From Chlamydiota bacterium (lineage in GTDB: Bacteria; Chlamydiota; Chlamydiia; Chlamydiales; Rhabdochlamydiaceae): a stretch of DNA of 34,453 nucleotides. Shown here piece after piece: positions 23,808 through 32,145 of this stretch. Below the pieces are notes generated by a model. That model saw nothing but the letters and a program-made list of their open reading frames with translations. It was not told the DNA's origin and ran no database searches. The stretch spans positions 1-34,453 of the forward strand of contig JABDAY010000019.1 in the NCBI GenBank assembly GCA_013288895.1, written 5' to 3'. Numbering within the stretch: position 1 is the stretch's first letter; each line of letters opens with the position of its first letter. The translations under genes and the position numbers were made by a program.

Positions 23808-25861
23808 GGAGCCCTTGGAATCTCCTCCTTGAAGATTTTGGTGGCGCATTTGTTTCCATTTTCAAATGCCTCTAATTTTCCATTTAGGAAAAAGTGGGTC
23901 TCATCTGAACTCATTTCGACTGTTGTATCAATCTTAATATGCCAATCGGAGCGGCTAAGATTATACGATTGAGTCAGCAAGTAATGGGCAGAAAGGGGAT
24001 CATCTTTAAGAATTTTAAGCTCTCTTTTTAGATTATGATCTATTGTCATGTCAATATCATCGAAGCGCTCTATCCCTTCTCCAAATGGACCCCCTTCATA
24101 ATTCGTAATGTAAGTGGAACTATTTGTGAGTGGATCGATAGAAAAGGTCCGTTCCACTTTGCCCTTCGATATTTGTGTGATAGGTGCCAGGGAGCCATAA
24201 ATGGGTGGCTCGAATCGAATTTTACTATCGTTTTCGTTGTAAGGGCGAATGGGCAAGTTGAGTACGCTTTCTTTTGTGCGGAGCGTCAAAGTTGCTGCTC
24301 TCGGCGTAGGCCAAATTAAGGGCCAGTAGGTAGTTGATAGGGCAATACGGATCCGGTGGCCGGGATCAAATGCATAGCCGCACATATTCATTTTTAGTTT
24401 AATTGTATAAAGTTTTCCGGGTTCCAATTCTTGGGGATCTGCATGGGATTCACGATGAGTGAGATTCAAGATCTGATAGGAAATTCTTCGCGATGAACCA
24501 TCAGGTGCGATATCGCATAATCTCGCGCACAAATGCGCTAGTGGTTTGTCAGAGGCTATGTTTAGTATCAGTTCAGGTGCTCCGAAAATTTCCATCCTCT
24601 CTTGGCAGGGCGCTGAATCGAAAGTTAACGATAACTGATCATCGATCTGTTGATCTGTAGGCAATTCACCTGGAACTCCAGTTGTCATCCATTCACCAGT
24701 TGCCGATCCAGTCCACTCGGGCGAGCAAATTGTAAGTGCGGCATCTGCTGCAGAATCTGTTGTTAATCCATTTTCTGTAAAATACAGTTTCTTATTTTTA
24801 ATTTGTTTTGAGGGCCATGTTGTTTCCCCAACCCAGCGACCGGGAGACAGATCATACCATCCTGTAGGTGCAGCCCACTCTTCCATATAGGCGCGCAGGA
24901 GGGGTTCTTCCATAATTCCGTTGTCTTGGTTTTTTAACCAATGGTCCCACCATCTGCCCGCTTCTTGCAGGAAACCAATTGCAGGTCCCGGAGAGCCAGA
25001 ATGGGGATATAAATGAGCCCAAGGCCCTATGATTCCTAAGCGAGGCACTTTTAGATTTTCAAGGATGCGTGTTACTGAATTGGTATAACCGTCGGCATAC
25101 CCTCCCATGACAAAAACTGGGCATTGAATAGCACTCCAATCTTCACAAATAGAACCGTGCTTCCAATATGCGTCCCGATGTTGATGTTTCATCCATAATG
25201 CTGGCCAAAATGGCAGCTGTTCCATTCTATCTAGCCACTGTTGTTTCCACCCCTCACCCACTAGTTCAGGGTCAGTCGGACGTGCTTGATAGGCAAGCAT
25301 GAAAGTTCCCCACCATAAATTGTCATTCAATAGGCATCCTCCCACATAATGAAGATCATCGTTGTAGCGATCGTCTGTTGTGCAAACAGAAATCACAGCC
25401 TTTAAAGCAGGAGGGCGCCTGGCGGCCACTTGCAGAGCATTAAAGGCTCCCCACGATTTCCCCATCATGCCGACCGATCCTGTACACCAACTTTGTTTGG
25501 CTATCCAGGCAATCACTTCCAACGCGTCATCTTGTTCAAGTTTGAGATACTCATCTTCAAGGAATCCATCTGATTCACCAGAACCCCGCATATCAACACG
25601 GAGTGCAGCATATCCCTGAGTGGCGAACCAAGAGTGTATGGGTTCGTCCCGACCGCGAGTGCCATTCCGTTTTCCATAGGGAATGTATTCCAAAATAGCA
25701 GGTACAGGCTCTTCATTTGCACCCTCAGGGATCCACATTCTAGCTGCCAATCGTGTTCCGTCAGATAAAGGGATCCAAAAATGTTCGATCGTTTGAATTT
25801 GATTGGCATTAAGAAAATGGGTCGCGAAGACCAAGAAGAGGCCTAGAAAGAGTTTTGTCAT
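23804..25861 (-). CDS. Exported CocE/NonD-type hydrolase (S15 family)
   Basis: 685 residues, alpha/beta-hydrolase of the X-Pro dipeptidyl-peptidase/cocaine-esterase group. Signal peptide MTKLFLGLFLVFATHFLNA. The triad is Ser136 (GKSWGAF), Asp257 (GGYADGYTN) and His283 (GPWAHLYPHSG); DMRGSGESDG is family-typical. The C-terminal jelly-roll domain of the XPepDH type spans about 330-560 (ISYQILNLTHRES, PGHRIRIALSTTYWPL). About 120 further residues form a beta-rich tail. It may cleave Xaa-Pro peptides or esters, and with the exported prolyl iminopeptidase it could supply proline. Substrate assignment is inference. Confidence 0.8.
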   Translation of the reverse strand: MTKLFLGLFLVFATHFLNANQIQTIEHFWIPLSDGTRLAARMWIPEGANEEPVPAILEYIPYGKRNGTRGRDEPIHSWFATQGYAALRVDMRGSGESDGFLEDEYLKLEQDDALEVIAWIAKQSWCTGSVGMMGKSWGAFNALQVAARRPPALKAVISVCTTDDRYNDDLHYVGGCLLNDNLWWGTFMLAYQARPTDPELVGEGWKQQWLDRMEQLPFWPALWMKHQHRDAYWKHGSICEDWSAIQCPVFVMGGYADGYTNSVTRILENLKVPRLGIIGPWAHLYPHSGSPGPAIGFLQEAGRWWDHWLKNQDNGIMEEPLLRAYMEEWAAPTGWYDLSPGRWVGETTWPSKQIKNKKLYFTENGLTTDSAADAALTICSPEWTGSATGEWMTTGVPGELPTDQQIDDQLSLTFDSAPCQERMEIFGAPELILNIASDKPLAHLCARLCDIAPDGSSRRISYQILNLTHRESHADPQELEPGKLYTIKLKMNMCGYAFDPGHRIRIALSTTYWPLIWPTPRAATLTLRTKESVLNLPIRPYNENDSKIRFEPPIYGSLAPITQISKGKVERTFSIDPLTNSSTYITNYEGGPFGEGIERFDDIDMTIDHNLKRELKILKDDPLSAHYLLTQSYNLSRSDWHIKIDTTVEMSSDETHFFLNGKLEAFENGNKCATKIFKEEIPRAP

Positions 25862-25951
25862 AGATTTCCTGAAAAAATGTTAAACGCTAAAGACTAAATG
25901 AATGACCCAATCTTAACAAGAAAAATAACTCTTTGTCGTTTATTGTTATAT

Positions 25952-25987
25952 CGGTATACTTTTGAATTCGCAGAATCCAATATACCG
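25952..25987. promoter_or_regulatory. Inverted repeat before the glycosyltransferase gene
   Basis: CGGTATA (25952-25958) and TATACCG (25981-25987) form a perfect 7-base inverted repeat 15 bases before the start codon. It could be an operator or a hairpin covering the leader; no regulator is identifiable. Confidence 0.3.
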
Positions 25988-26001
25988 TTCGGAGCTTCTC
26001 T

Positions 26002-27240
26002 ATGAAAACGATCATAGCTTTTCTATTAATGTCTTCGCTTTGTTTTGCTGAACTTGCTCTGCAAGCAAAAGCTAAGCCTCGGGTGTCCATAATTACCTCT
26101 GTGTATAACGGAGATGGTTTCATAGAGGGTTTTTTGAAAGATATCACTCAGCAGACGATTTTCAAAGAATGTGAACTGATTATGATCAACGCCAATTCTC
26201 CTGGCCACGAAGAGAAAATCATCAAAGATTATATGGCTAAGTATCCGAATATTATCTACGTTAGGCTTCCACAAGATCCAGGAGTTTATGGAGTATGGAA
26301 TCGGGCCATAAAAATGACTTCTTCTGATTTTATTGCTAATGCTAATTTGGACGATCGGAGCCATCCTAAAGCCCTAGAAGTCCAAGTGGAAGAACTAGAA
26401 ACCTATCCTGATATAGACCTCGTTTATGCGGGATATTTAAGCACTCCGGTGCCTAATGATACTTACATCGGCAATCATGCTAGTGGACATGTTGATCCTC
26501 CAGAATTTTCTGTAGAAAATAATATAAGATATTGCTTGCCGGGGCCAAGGCCGGTATGGCGTAAATCTCTCCACGATCGCTATGGTTTTTTTGATGAGTC
26601 ATTTTTTTCAGGAGGGGATTATGAAATGTGGGTTCGTGCTGTAAATTTAGGTTCTAAATTTAAAAAGGTTCCTGGTTATTATACCCTTTATTATCAAAAT
26701 CCCAAAGGATTATCGACAGATTTGGGTGATGAGAAAGTAGAGCGACGCAAGCAAGATGACCTAAAATTCAAGAAATTATATCCCCACCTTTTTATGTCAA
26801 TCGTCAATCCGCATGTTGGAGAGGACTTTTTAACTCTCTATAACCGTGGGCGTTATCAAAGGAGTGTGCAGGAGACAGATGCGGCGCTAGAGAGTTTTTT
26901 AAAAGCTTATGAACGTAGCAAGGTACATGCTGAGCCCCTTTGGCAATGCGCTACCATCTATCGTGAGAAAGGCAATGTCTTGCTGGGGTATCTTCTCGCA
27001 AAACATGCCCTCTCTCTTCCTTGGCCGAAGGAAGAGCTCTTGCTTGAACGGATGGCGTATGAATATGCCATAACGGTTGAATTTGCCAATTGCGCTCTCC
27101 TGTTAGGAAAGTTTGAGGAGGGGTTTGAAGCTTGCAAAAAATTGCTTGTAAATCCCCAGTTGCCAGTTGAATTTAAACCTCAAGTAGAGTCTAATTACGA
27201 GCTCGCTAAAATGAGACTTGAAGAGGCTAGTAGTAAATAG
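26002..27240 (+). CDS. GT2 glycosyltransferase with signal peptide and helical tail
   Basis: 412 residues. The start MKTIIAFLLMSSLCFA is a clear Sec signal peptide, followed by a GT-A domain: PRVSIITSVYNG (26-37), QQTIFKECELIMINANSP, DPGVYGVWNRAI and an ANLDDRS motif (Asp117, Asp118) for the nucleotide-sugar metal site; GGDYEMWVRAV is the acceptor-site region. From about residue 285 the sequence is helical and TPR-like (ESFLKAYERSK, WQCATIYREKGN, LLGKFEEGFEACKKLL). GT2 enzymes normally work on the cytoplasmic side because donors are cytosolic; an exported one suggests modification of targets outside the cell, perhaps in the host. No membrane segment after the signal. It stands alone, convergent with the next gene. 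Confidence 0.8.
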   Translation: MKTIIAFLLMSSLCFAELALQAKAKPRVSIITSVYNGDGFIEGFLKDITQQTIFKECELIMINANSPGHEEKIIKDYMAKYPNIIYVRLPQDPGVYGVWNRAIKMTSSDFIANANLDDRSHPKALEVQVEELETYPDIDLVYAGYLSTPVPNDTYIGNHASGHVDPPEFSVENNIRYCLPGPRPVWRKSLHDRYGFFDESFFSGGDYEMWVRAVNLGSKFKKVPGYYTLYYQNPKGLSTDLGDEKVERRKQDDLKFKKLYPHLFMSIVNPHVGEDFLTLYNRGRYQRSVQETDAALESFLKAYERSKVHAEPLWQCATIYREKGNVLLGYLLAKHALSLPWPKEELLLERMAYEYAITVEFANCALLLGKFEEGFEACKKLLVNPQLPVEFKPQVESNYELAKMRLEEASSK

Positions 27241-27304
27241 TGTCGCAGACGAACCTAGATTATTTTTGATATAATTGAATATTAATATAATTAAAGGAGA
27301 GGAG

Positions 27305-28075
27305 TTAAAGAAAAAAGCGCAAGGTTAGGAAAGCTCCCCATTGGTTGAGGTTTCTACTAGACAGACCCAGGACTTCTGATGCTCCGATGGGTAAAAATCG
27401 GTAGTAAGGGGCAAGTTCTAACCAGAAATTCGTTCCACATTTAAAGGCAATGGGAAGTTGCACTGCTGCGCCTGTTCTATTTTTAAGGATCCAGGCAGCT
27501 TCAGCCAAACTTTTGATTCTAAGATATTGATTAAAAGTAGGAAGACAATCGACTTGCAATCCTAGCATCCAATCCTCCCAGGAATAGTGAATTTTTACTC
27601 CGGCAAGGGCATAGTAAATAGTATACTTCAGCTGGATAGGTGCGATGGAGGAATAACCTGTATGATGATCAGAGAGAAAATCTAGCCCAAGGCCTACATA
27701 AGGGGTGAGCATCCAATTGTCACTAGGAGAAAAACAGTATCCCCCGACAAATTCTGAGTACCACTCATGAAATTTCGTTTTATTTACAGAGCTTGATAAT
27801 GTTCCGAGATTGTAAATAGATCGTGCTTGGCCAAAGAAGGCGCATGGTTGCTCATAGGAGAGTTTGCCCACAACACCGCCGGTATTTCCTGAATAAGAAG
27901 GAGGAGTTGAAAACGACATCCAGGTGTAGTCACCCCCTAGGTCTATAGACCACCCTTGTGGCATTTCATTGCAGCACTGAGATGTTTTTTCATCTTCGTA
28001 TGTATCAGCAAAGACAACACTTGCCGAAAATAAAAACATCGATAAAAACCATCGCCAATTTTTCATAATTTTCAT
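27305..28075 (-). CDS. Outer-membrane beta-barrel protein
   Basis: 256 residues. Signal peptide after a short lead (MKNWRWFLSMFLFSASVVFA; starts possible at 28075 or 28066), then a CC pair and alternating beta-strand pattern (WSIDLGGDYTWMSFS, WMLTPYVGLGLDFL, FWLELAPYYRFLPIG) ending in ALTLRFFL-like GAFLTLRFFL. It is consistent with an OmpW/MOMP-like small barrel of unassigned family. Its ATG overlaps the stop of the upstream beta-propeller gene (ATGA), so they are translationally coupled and probably act at the same surface. Confidence 0.65.
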   Translation of the reverse strand: MKIMKNWRWFLSMFLFSASVVFADTYEDEKTSQCCNEMPQGWSIDLGGDYTWMSFSTPPSYSGNTGGVVGKLSYEQPCAFFGQARSIYNLGTLSSSVNKTKFHEWYSEFVGGYCFSPSDNWMLTPYVGLGLDFLSDHHTGYSSIAPIQLKYTIYYALAGVKIHYSWEDWMLGLQVDCLPTFNQYLRIKSLAEAAWILKNRTGAAVQLPIAFKCGTNFWLELAPYYRFLPIGASEVLGLSSRNLNQWGAFLTLRFFL

Positions 28076-29256
28076 AATAGTCCTGCTTCAGTTAATTTTT
28101 TTAGTGTTTCGTCAAGTTGTTGATTATAGTATGGGCTTAATCGATTAATATTATAGAGTCCTGATGCCGGTGCTATGACGCTCACTGTGTTAGAAGTATA
28201 ATTAGTAACATAGACAAAATTGCCATTGGGTGATATAGCAATATCAGCAGGAGAGAGTCCTACGCCTATTATTGGAGAAACCACCTTATTAGTTTGAATA
28301 TCGATAATGTTAACAGTTCCTTGACCCGCTGTTAAATCAGTAAAACCAGAGCCATCATAAAGAGTGTTATAATTAGAAACATATGCATAGGATCCATCGG
28401 GTGTAATGGCAACACCAGCAGGTTGTATTCCGAGATTGAGTGTTGCAACAATGGTATTGCGACTTATATCGACGATGCTCACTGTGGTACCGACGGGTGA
28501 AAAATTATTGTTCCCAAAATTAGTTACATAAGCATATTTGCCGTTAGGTGTTATTGCAATTGCGAATGGGCCGGAAAAACCTGTAATAGCATTGAGCTGT
28601 ACGGAATTATTACTTGTATTAATGATACTTATTGTACCAGTTCCTGGATTGCCATCGACATAACTAACAACATAGACATATGCCCCATCTGGCGTTATAG
28701 CCATTGCCGCAGGAGCGAGTCCTACAGTAATTGGCGATCCAACAATAGCATTAGTGTTTAGATCAACAACACTCACTGTTGTTCCATTACCGCTACCAAC
28801 TCCAGGGAAAGACCCATAATTATTGACATAAGCATAATTGCCATTAAGGGTTGCGATCAGGCCAGAAGGGCCATCAAAACCGCCGATCGTGCCTGTAACT
28901 GTATTAGTGGCTAAATCGATAATGGTTACGGTTGTGCTATTACTATTGGTGACATATGCTTTTGTTCCGGCTGCATTAATAGTTACTGTATAGGGTTCGT
29001 TAAAACTACTGTCGCTAATGGTTTGTTCGAGGGTGTTATTCGTTAGATTTAATACGCTAACAGTATCTCCACCGGGGATTTGAGCATTGTTGTTGTTTGC
29101 AACATATGCGAAGAGGCTGTTAGGGGTAACCGCTATTCCAGACGGAGTATCTCCTACAGGAATAGTTGCAACAACCGTATTAGGCTCTTGTGCGCATGAA
29201 ATTATCCGGCATAAAAATAAAAAACCAACCGCAAAGGCCCTTGATTTTTTTATCAT
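28072..29256 (-). CDS. Exported YVTN-type beta-propeller protein
   Basis: 394 residues with a signal peptide; IISC at residues 19-22 could be a lipobox, or cleavage may follow SCA. The body is made of repeats of the form GxxPxxIAITPDGxYAYVTN...TVSVVDLxTNxxV (about seven to eight), which is a YncE-like propeller of about seven blades. Such proteins serve as binding scaffolds; no enzyme motif is seen. A short helical tail (YNQQLDETLKKLTEAGLL) ends the protein. Coupled to the downstream outer-membrane barrel. Confidence 0.85.
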   Translation of the reverse strand: MIKKSRAFAVGFLFLCRIISCAQEPNTVVATIPVGDTPSGIAVTPNSLFAYVANNNNAQIPGGDTVSVLNLTNNTLEQTISDSSFNEPYTVTINAAGTKAYVTNSNSTTVTIIDLATNTVTGTIGGFDGPSGLIATLNGNYAYVNNYGSFPGVGSGNGTTVSVVDLNTNAIVGSPITVGLAPAAMAITPDGAYVYVVSYVDGNPGTGTISIINTSNNSVQLNAITGFSGPFAIAITPNGKYAYVTNFGNNNFSPVGTTVSIVDISRNTIVATLNLGIQPAGVAITPDGSYAYVSNYNTLYDGSGFTDLTAGQGTVNIIDIQTNKVVSPIIGVGLSPADIAISPNGNFVYVTNYTSNTVSVIAPASGLYNINRLSPYYNQQLDETLKKLTEAGLL

Positions 29257-29335
29257 CGATGGTTTCCCCTAGAAAAATTTAAACTCTTTTTGAGAAGAAA
29301 ATATTAGATATCGTAAATTCTTGCAACAGGAATTT

Positions 29336-30370
29336 TTAGTCGAATGAAAAGCTTGTTTTGTAGGCGCGATGGTCGCTCAAAGCTTCTTGAGGGTCGGATA
29401 GATCATAGGTGTTTGTCAAAAGGTGAACATCTAAATTTTTGAACAGTTCCTTGTGATGTTTGCGAATCAGGACGTAGTCGTCGATCTCGTTTTGGGCTCT
29501 TGGATCGGTGGGTACAGGTTCTTTATTCACCCAGAAAGTCATAAGGTTTGTGCAGGTGTGGGTCATGTCGTTAAAGCCAGGGTTTTTCTCGGTGTAGAAA
29601 TCATAGAAAAGTTCGGGGATGCCAGAGGTGGTGGAGTATTCATCATCAGCCTCTGCGGTTCTCTTGATGTTGAGATCGCCAGCCAAGATGTAGGGTTTGC
29701 CGGAGCTTGCGGACACTTGGTCCATTTTTTCTGTGAGAAAGCGGAGCTGGCGGGCTCTGTATGAGCAGCAAATCTTCTGGTCTTCCGGTTCCATGTGTGT
29801 TGTGACCATCCAGAAATGCTCGGTCTCTAGGTAGAAAAATCCCCGCTTTACCATCTTTTTTAGGTATAGTCGTTGAAGACCTACGGGAAGCTTATAGAGC
29901 CGTTGCATATCTTCGGGATAGGCAATGAATATAGGATCGCCGAGGATGGGATACTTTGAGGCTACGAAAAGTTCACTTTCTTGCTGGCCTGAATTGGGGC
30001 TAATTCCTATCCAGAAGTGGGGGTATTGTTTTTTCAGATCTTCAAAAAGAATAGCCCCCGATTCGAGAGGAACTTCTTGCGCCACGAAAATGTCTGGAGA
30101 CTCTTTTTTAAGGAAGTGAGCGAGCCTCTCAGATCTTTCTGCAACGGGGGCTGTAACTCCCCCAAACAGCGCGGGCATGCGCCCCCTGAACATACACACG
30201 TTGAGGGTAAGAAATGTATTTGTGTCAAATTCTTCTTTTTCTTCGCCTAAGCCACTTTTGTAGATATAGTGCTGATTGGTTGTAGCTGAATCACTTCTAA
30301 TATTAAAAAATAAAGTAGCAAGTAAAAGCAAGGGGATAACAAGTAAAAATTTAAATAGACTCCGCCCCAT
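29336..30370 (-). CDS. Exported or anchored EEP-family phosphodiesterase
   Basis: 344 residues of the endonuclease/exonuclease/phosphatase fold, related to neutral sphingomyelinases and DNase I. An N-terminal hydrophobic segment (FKFLLVIPLLLLATLFFNI, 6-24) is an anchor or signal. All catalytic elements are present: Asn57 (LTLNVCMF), Glu99 (VAQEV), His192 (VTTHMEPE), Asp232/Asn234 (AGDLNIKR), Asp297-298 (EIDDYVLI) and Asp333-His334 (LSDHRAYK). THMEPED and NIKRTAEADDEY recall sphingomyelinase-type enzymes more than nucleases, so a host-membrane lipid is a plausible substrate (inference). A strong GGGAGGGG site precedes the start. Confidence 0.75.
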   Translation of the reverse strand: MGRSLFKFLLVIPLLLLATLFFNIRSDSATTNQHYIYKSGLGEEKEEFDTNTFLTLNVCMFRGRMPALFGGVTAPVAERSERLAHFLKKESPDIFVAQEVPLESGAILFEDLKKQYPHFWIGISPNSGQQESELFVASKYPILGDPIFIAYPEDMQRLYKLPVGLQRLYLKKMVKRGFFYLETEHFWMVTTHMEPEDQKICCSYRARQLRFLTEKMDQVSASSGKPYILAGDLNIKRTAEADDEYSTTSGIPELFYDFYTEKNPGFNDMTHTCTNLMTFWVNKEPVPTDPRAQNEIDDYVLIRKHHKELFKNLDVHLLTNTYDLSDPQEALSDHRAYKTSFSFD

Positions 30371-30438
30371 AGAATACCCCTCCCTTTCCTTGGTATAATA
30401 TAAATTAATATTAGTTTCAAATTAATACATAGATATTG

Positions 30439-30444
30439 TATAAT
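30439..30444 (+). promoter_or_regulatory. Possible -10 box for the 461-residue gene
   Basis: TATAAT lies 28 bases before the ATG in the A/T-rich divergent region. No good -35 hexamer is seen at 17 bases upstream, so support is weak. The ribosome-binding site GAGGAG follows it. Confidence 0.3.
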
Positions 30445-30471
30445 AGTGTAGATAATATTGAGGAGTAAGTA

Positions 30472-31857
30472 ATGAGCGGTGTTGAGACAACCCTATTTTT
30501 TAACCCGGTACAATCCTTAGAGGTTTACTACAAAGACCGGATCATTAGCATTCATGGACGCAATTCAGAGGAAGCGGTCCGAGCTCTATGTAATAGCGTC
30601 GTGTTGTTTAGAGGGGGGGCAGCTAAAGGGAAAGTGAGTGAAGAGGAAAAGGTTCTTATTAGCTCACGTTATGCTGCGCTCGCGCAGCGGATCGAATCAG
30701 CCAAGCAAACTGTATTTTTGTCTCTCCGTCATTTTCTGCCCGAACCGTCCCTATCCAAGCCACGGTGTGTTGGACTCGAAGCTGAATATGTCCGTCCCGT
30801 TCGGGCTTCCGAATCCACGCCCAGCTATCTCGAATATGAGCAGCCTGTCGGTAGTATCGAGGGCGGCGGTAGGTTTCTTGCGCGAATTAAATTGGACGGC
30901 GTGACCTCGGATACGAAATTTGCCATATTGGAATTAGAGTGTAGACCATATTCACTGGATTCAAAAGAGTTTTCTCAGCAGCTCCGTATAATCGAGAGCA
31001 TGCGAAGAGCCATCTTAAGAGCGAAGGAGGGTTCAAGTGTCCAGAGCCTACTCGATAACTTTGGTCAAGAATCCACTTCCTACAAACTGCGCGTGGAGAG
31101 GGCGCCCTTACTTGTATTCGATACACTTTCCGAGGGAATAGGTCCGTATTGCCAAGTGACCGTCGAATTACCTCTCAGCCGCCTGGGAGACCCAGCTGAC
31201 AAGGCTATCTTGGATCTGGTCGAGTGTCCCTACGAGCGTGAGCTTTTGCAACATGCGCGCATTGCAGCGGATGCCTTGGTTAAACTCATGCGACCTTTGG
31301 CAGCCAAATTACATGGTGACCTCTATGAAATGAATTCGATTAAGCTCGCAAAGCTACGTGGCTATTGGGCACAGTCTATCATGCAGGCTTGCCAGGTAAT
31401 TTACTATGAGGAGGCTAAATGGTTCGTTGGCTTTCACATCAGAGCTGCGGGCCCATACTGGCTGAGTGCAAGAGATAATGCCTTGCTGACAACATTTTTT
31501 GACATCAACTCTCGGCCTTCAGAGTTTATAACCTTCGAGGAGACTCTTAAACAGGCATTGAAAAAAGGGATCATAATACTGGCAGCGGACGACAAATCCA
31601 AGGATGTTTGCTCAATTGCAAATATTTCTATGATGTTGATGCAGGATTATAGGAACTTCCAAACGGACCCGTTCCGGTTCAAGGCATCAGTTGATACTCT
31701 TAGGTTTGCTTATGGAATGACGCTCGTGGAACTACGTGATGTGGAATCATCTCTCAATAGGGGAATCATCAAACAATCCAATCCAAAGCCCTACTCTCGC
31801 ATTAAAAGCGCGCAAGCCCTACCAGAGTCCCGTCCAAAGAAAACCTTGAATGTTTGA
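30472..31857 (+). CDS. Orphan 461-residue protein, weak amidoligase-like motifs
   Basis: Not recognised with confidence. No signal peptide or membrane segment; a good GAGGAG site precedes the ATG. CVGLEAEYVRP (about 98-108), followed about 40 residues later by AILELECRPYS and later QVTVELPLS, faintly recalls amidoligase-family (GxExE ... ELxxxP) ATP-dependent ligases; this is a guess. The C-terminus is basic (KPYSRIKSAQ, SRPKKTLNV). Codon choice is visibly less A/T-biased than in neighbouring genes, suggesting recent transfer. It is flanked downstream by a cluster of short repeats (31878-31995). It could be a secreted effector or part of a horizontally acquired island. Confidence 0.7.
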   Translation: MSGVETTLFFNPVQSLEVYYKDRIISIHGRNSEEAVRALCNSVVLFRGGAAKGKVSEEEKVLISSRYAALAQRIESAKQTVFLSLRHFLPEPSLSKPRCVGLEAEYVRPVRASESTPSYLEYEQPVGSIEGGGRFLARIKLDGVTSDTKFAILELECRPYSLDSKEFSQQLRIIESMRRAILRAKEGSSVQSLLDNFGQESTSYKLRVERAPLLVFDTLSEGIGPYCQVTVELPLSRLGDPADKAILDLVECPYERELLQHARIAADALVKLMRPLAAKLHGDLYEMNSIKLAKLRGYWAQSIMQACQVIYYEEAKWFVGFHIRAAGPYWLSARDNALLTTFFDINSRPSEFITFEETLKQALKKGIIILAADDKSKDVCSIANISMMLMQDYRNFQTDPFRFKASVDTLRFAYGMTLVELRDVESSLNRGIIKQSNPKPYSRIKSAQALPESRPKKTLNV

Positions 31858-31877
31858 AGAATGGCTGAATAAACCTG

Positions 31878-31995
31878 AATTCGGCCAAAAAGGATCAAAA
31901 AATGGCCGAATTATGCCTTTTTTGGCCGGAAAACGTTGAAAATGGCCGAATTATGGTTAATTCGGCCAAAAATGATTGAAAAAATGTCCGAATTA
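31878..31995. repeat. Cluster of GGCCGAATT short inverted repeats
   Basis: AATTCGGCCAAAAA occurs at 31878-31891 and 31959-31972. The opposite orientation AAAATGGCCGAATTATG occurs exactly at 31899-31915 and 31939-31955. Further variants are TTTTTTGGCCGGAAAA (near 31918) and AAAATGTCCGAATTA (31981). Six units in 118 bases with alternating orientation can pair with each other. The exact direct repeats are 40 bases apart, not a multiple of three, so they are not a protein-level repeat. Confidence 0.75.
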
Positions 31996-32145
31996 ATGGA
32001 ATCGCAGAAAGTTGTACCTCAGCCTAGTCAAGCCTCTTTCATTGAGGATATTTGGGAGGATTTAAAGCAGATGGATGGGAGTCGAATTGCGGGAATGGGC
32101 ATAACTCTTGAACAGTTGAAGGAATGGTTGTTGCTTAGAACCTAA
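31942..32145 (+). CDS. Small hypothetical protein
   Basis: Up to 67 residues from ATG 31942, with alternative ATGs at 31972 and 31984; the N-terminal part overlaps the repeat cluster, so the start is uncertain. The second half (PSQASFIEDIWEDLKQMDGS, then RIAGMGITLEQLKEWLLLRT) looks like a real acidic helical protein. It may be the surviving C-terminus of a larger gene. Its stop overlaps the end of the convergent autotransporter gene by 4 bases. No family recognised. Confidence 0.4.
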   Translation: MAELWLIRPKMIEKMSELMESQKVVPQPSQASFIEDIWEDLKQMDGSRIAGMGITLEQLKEWLLLRT

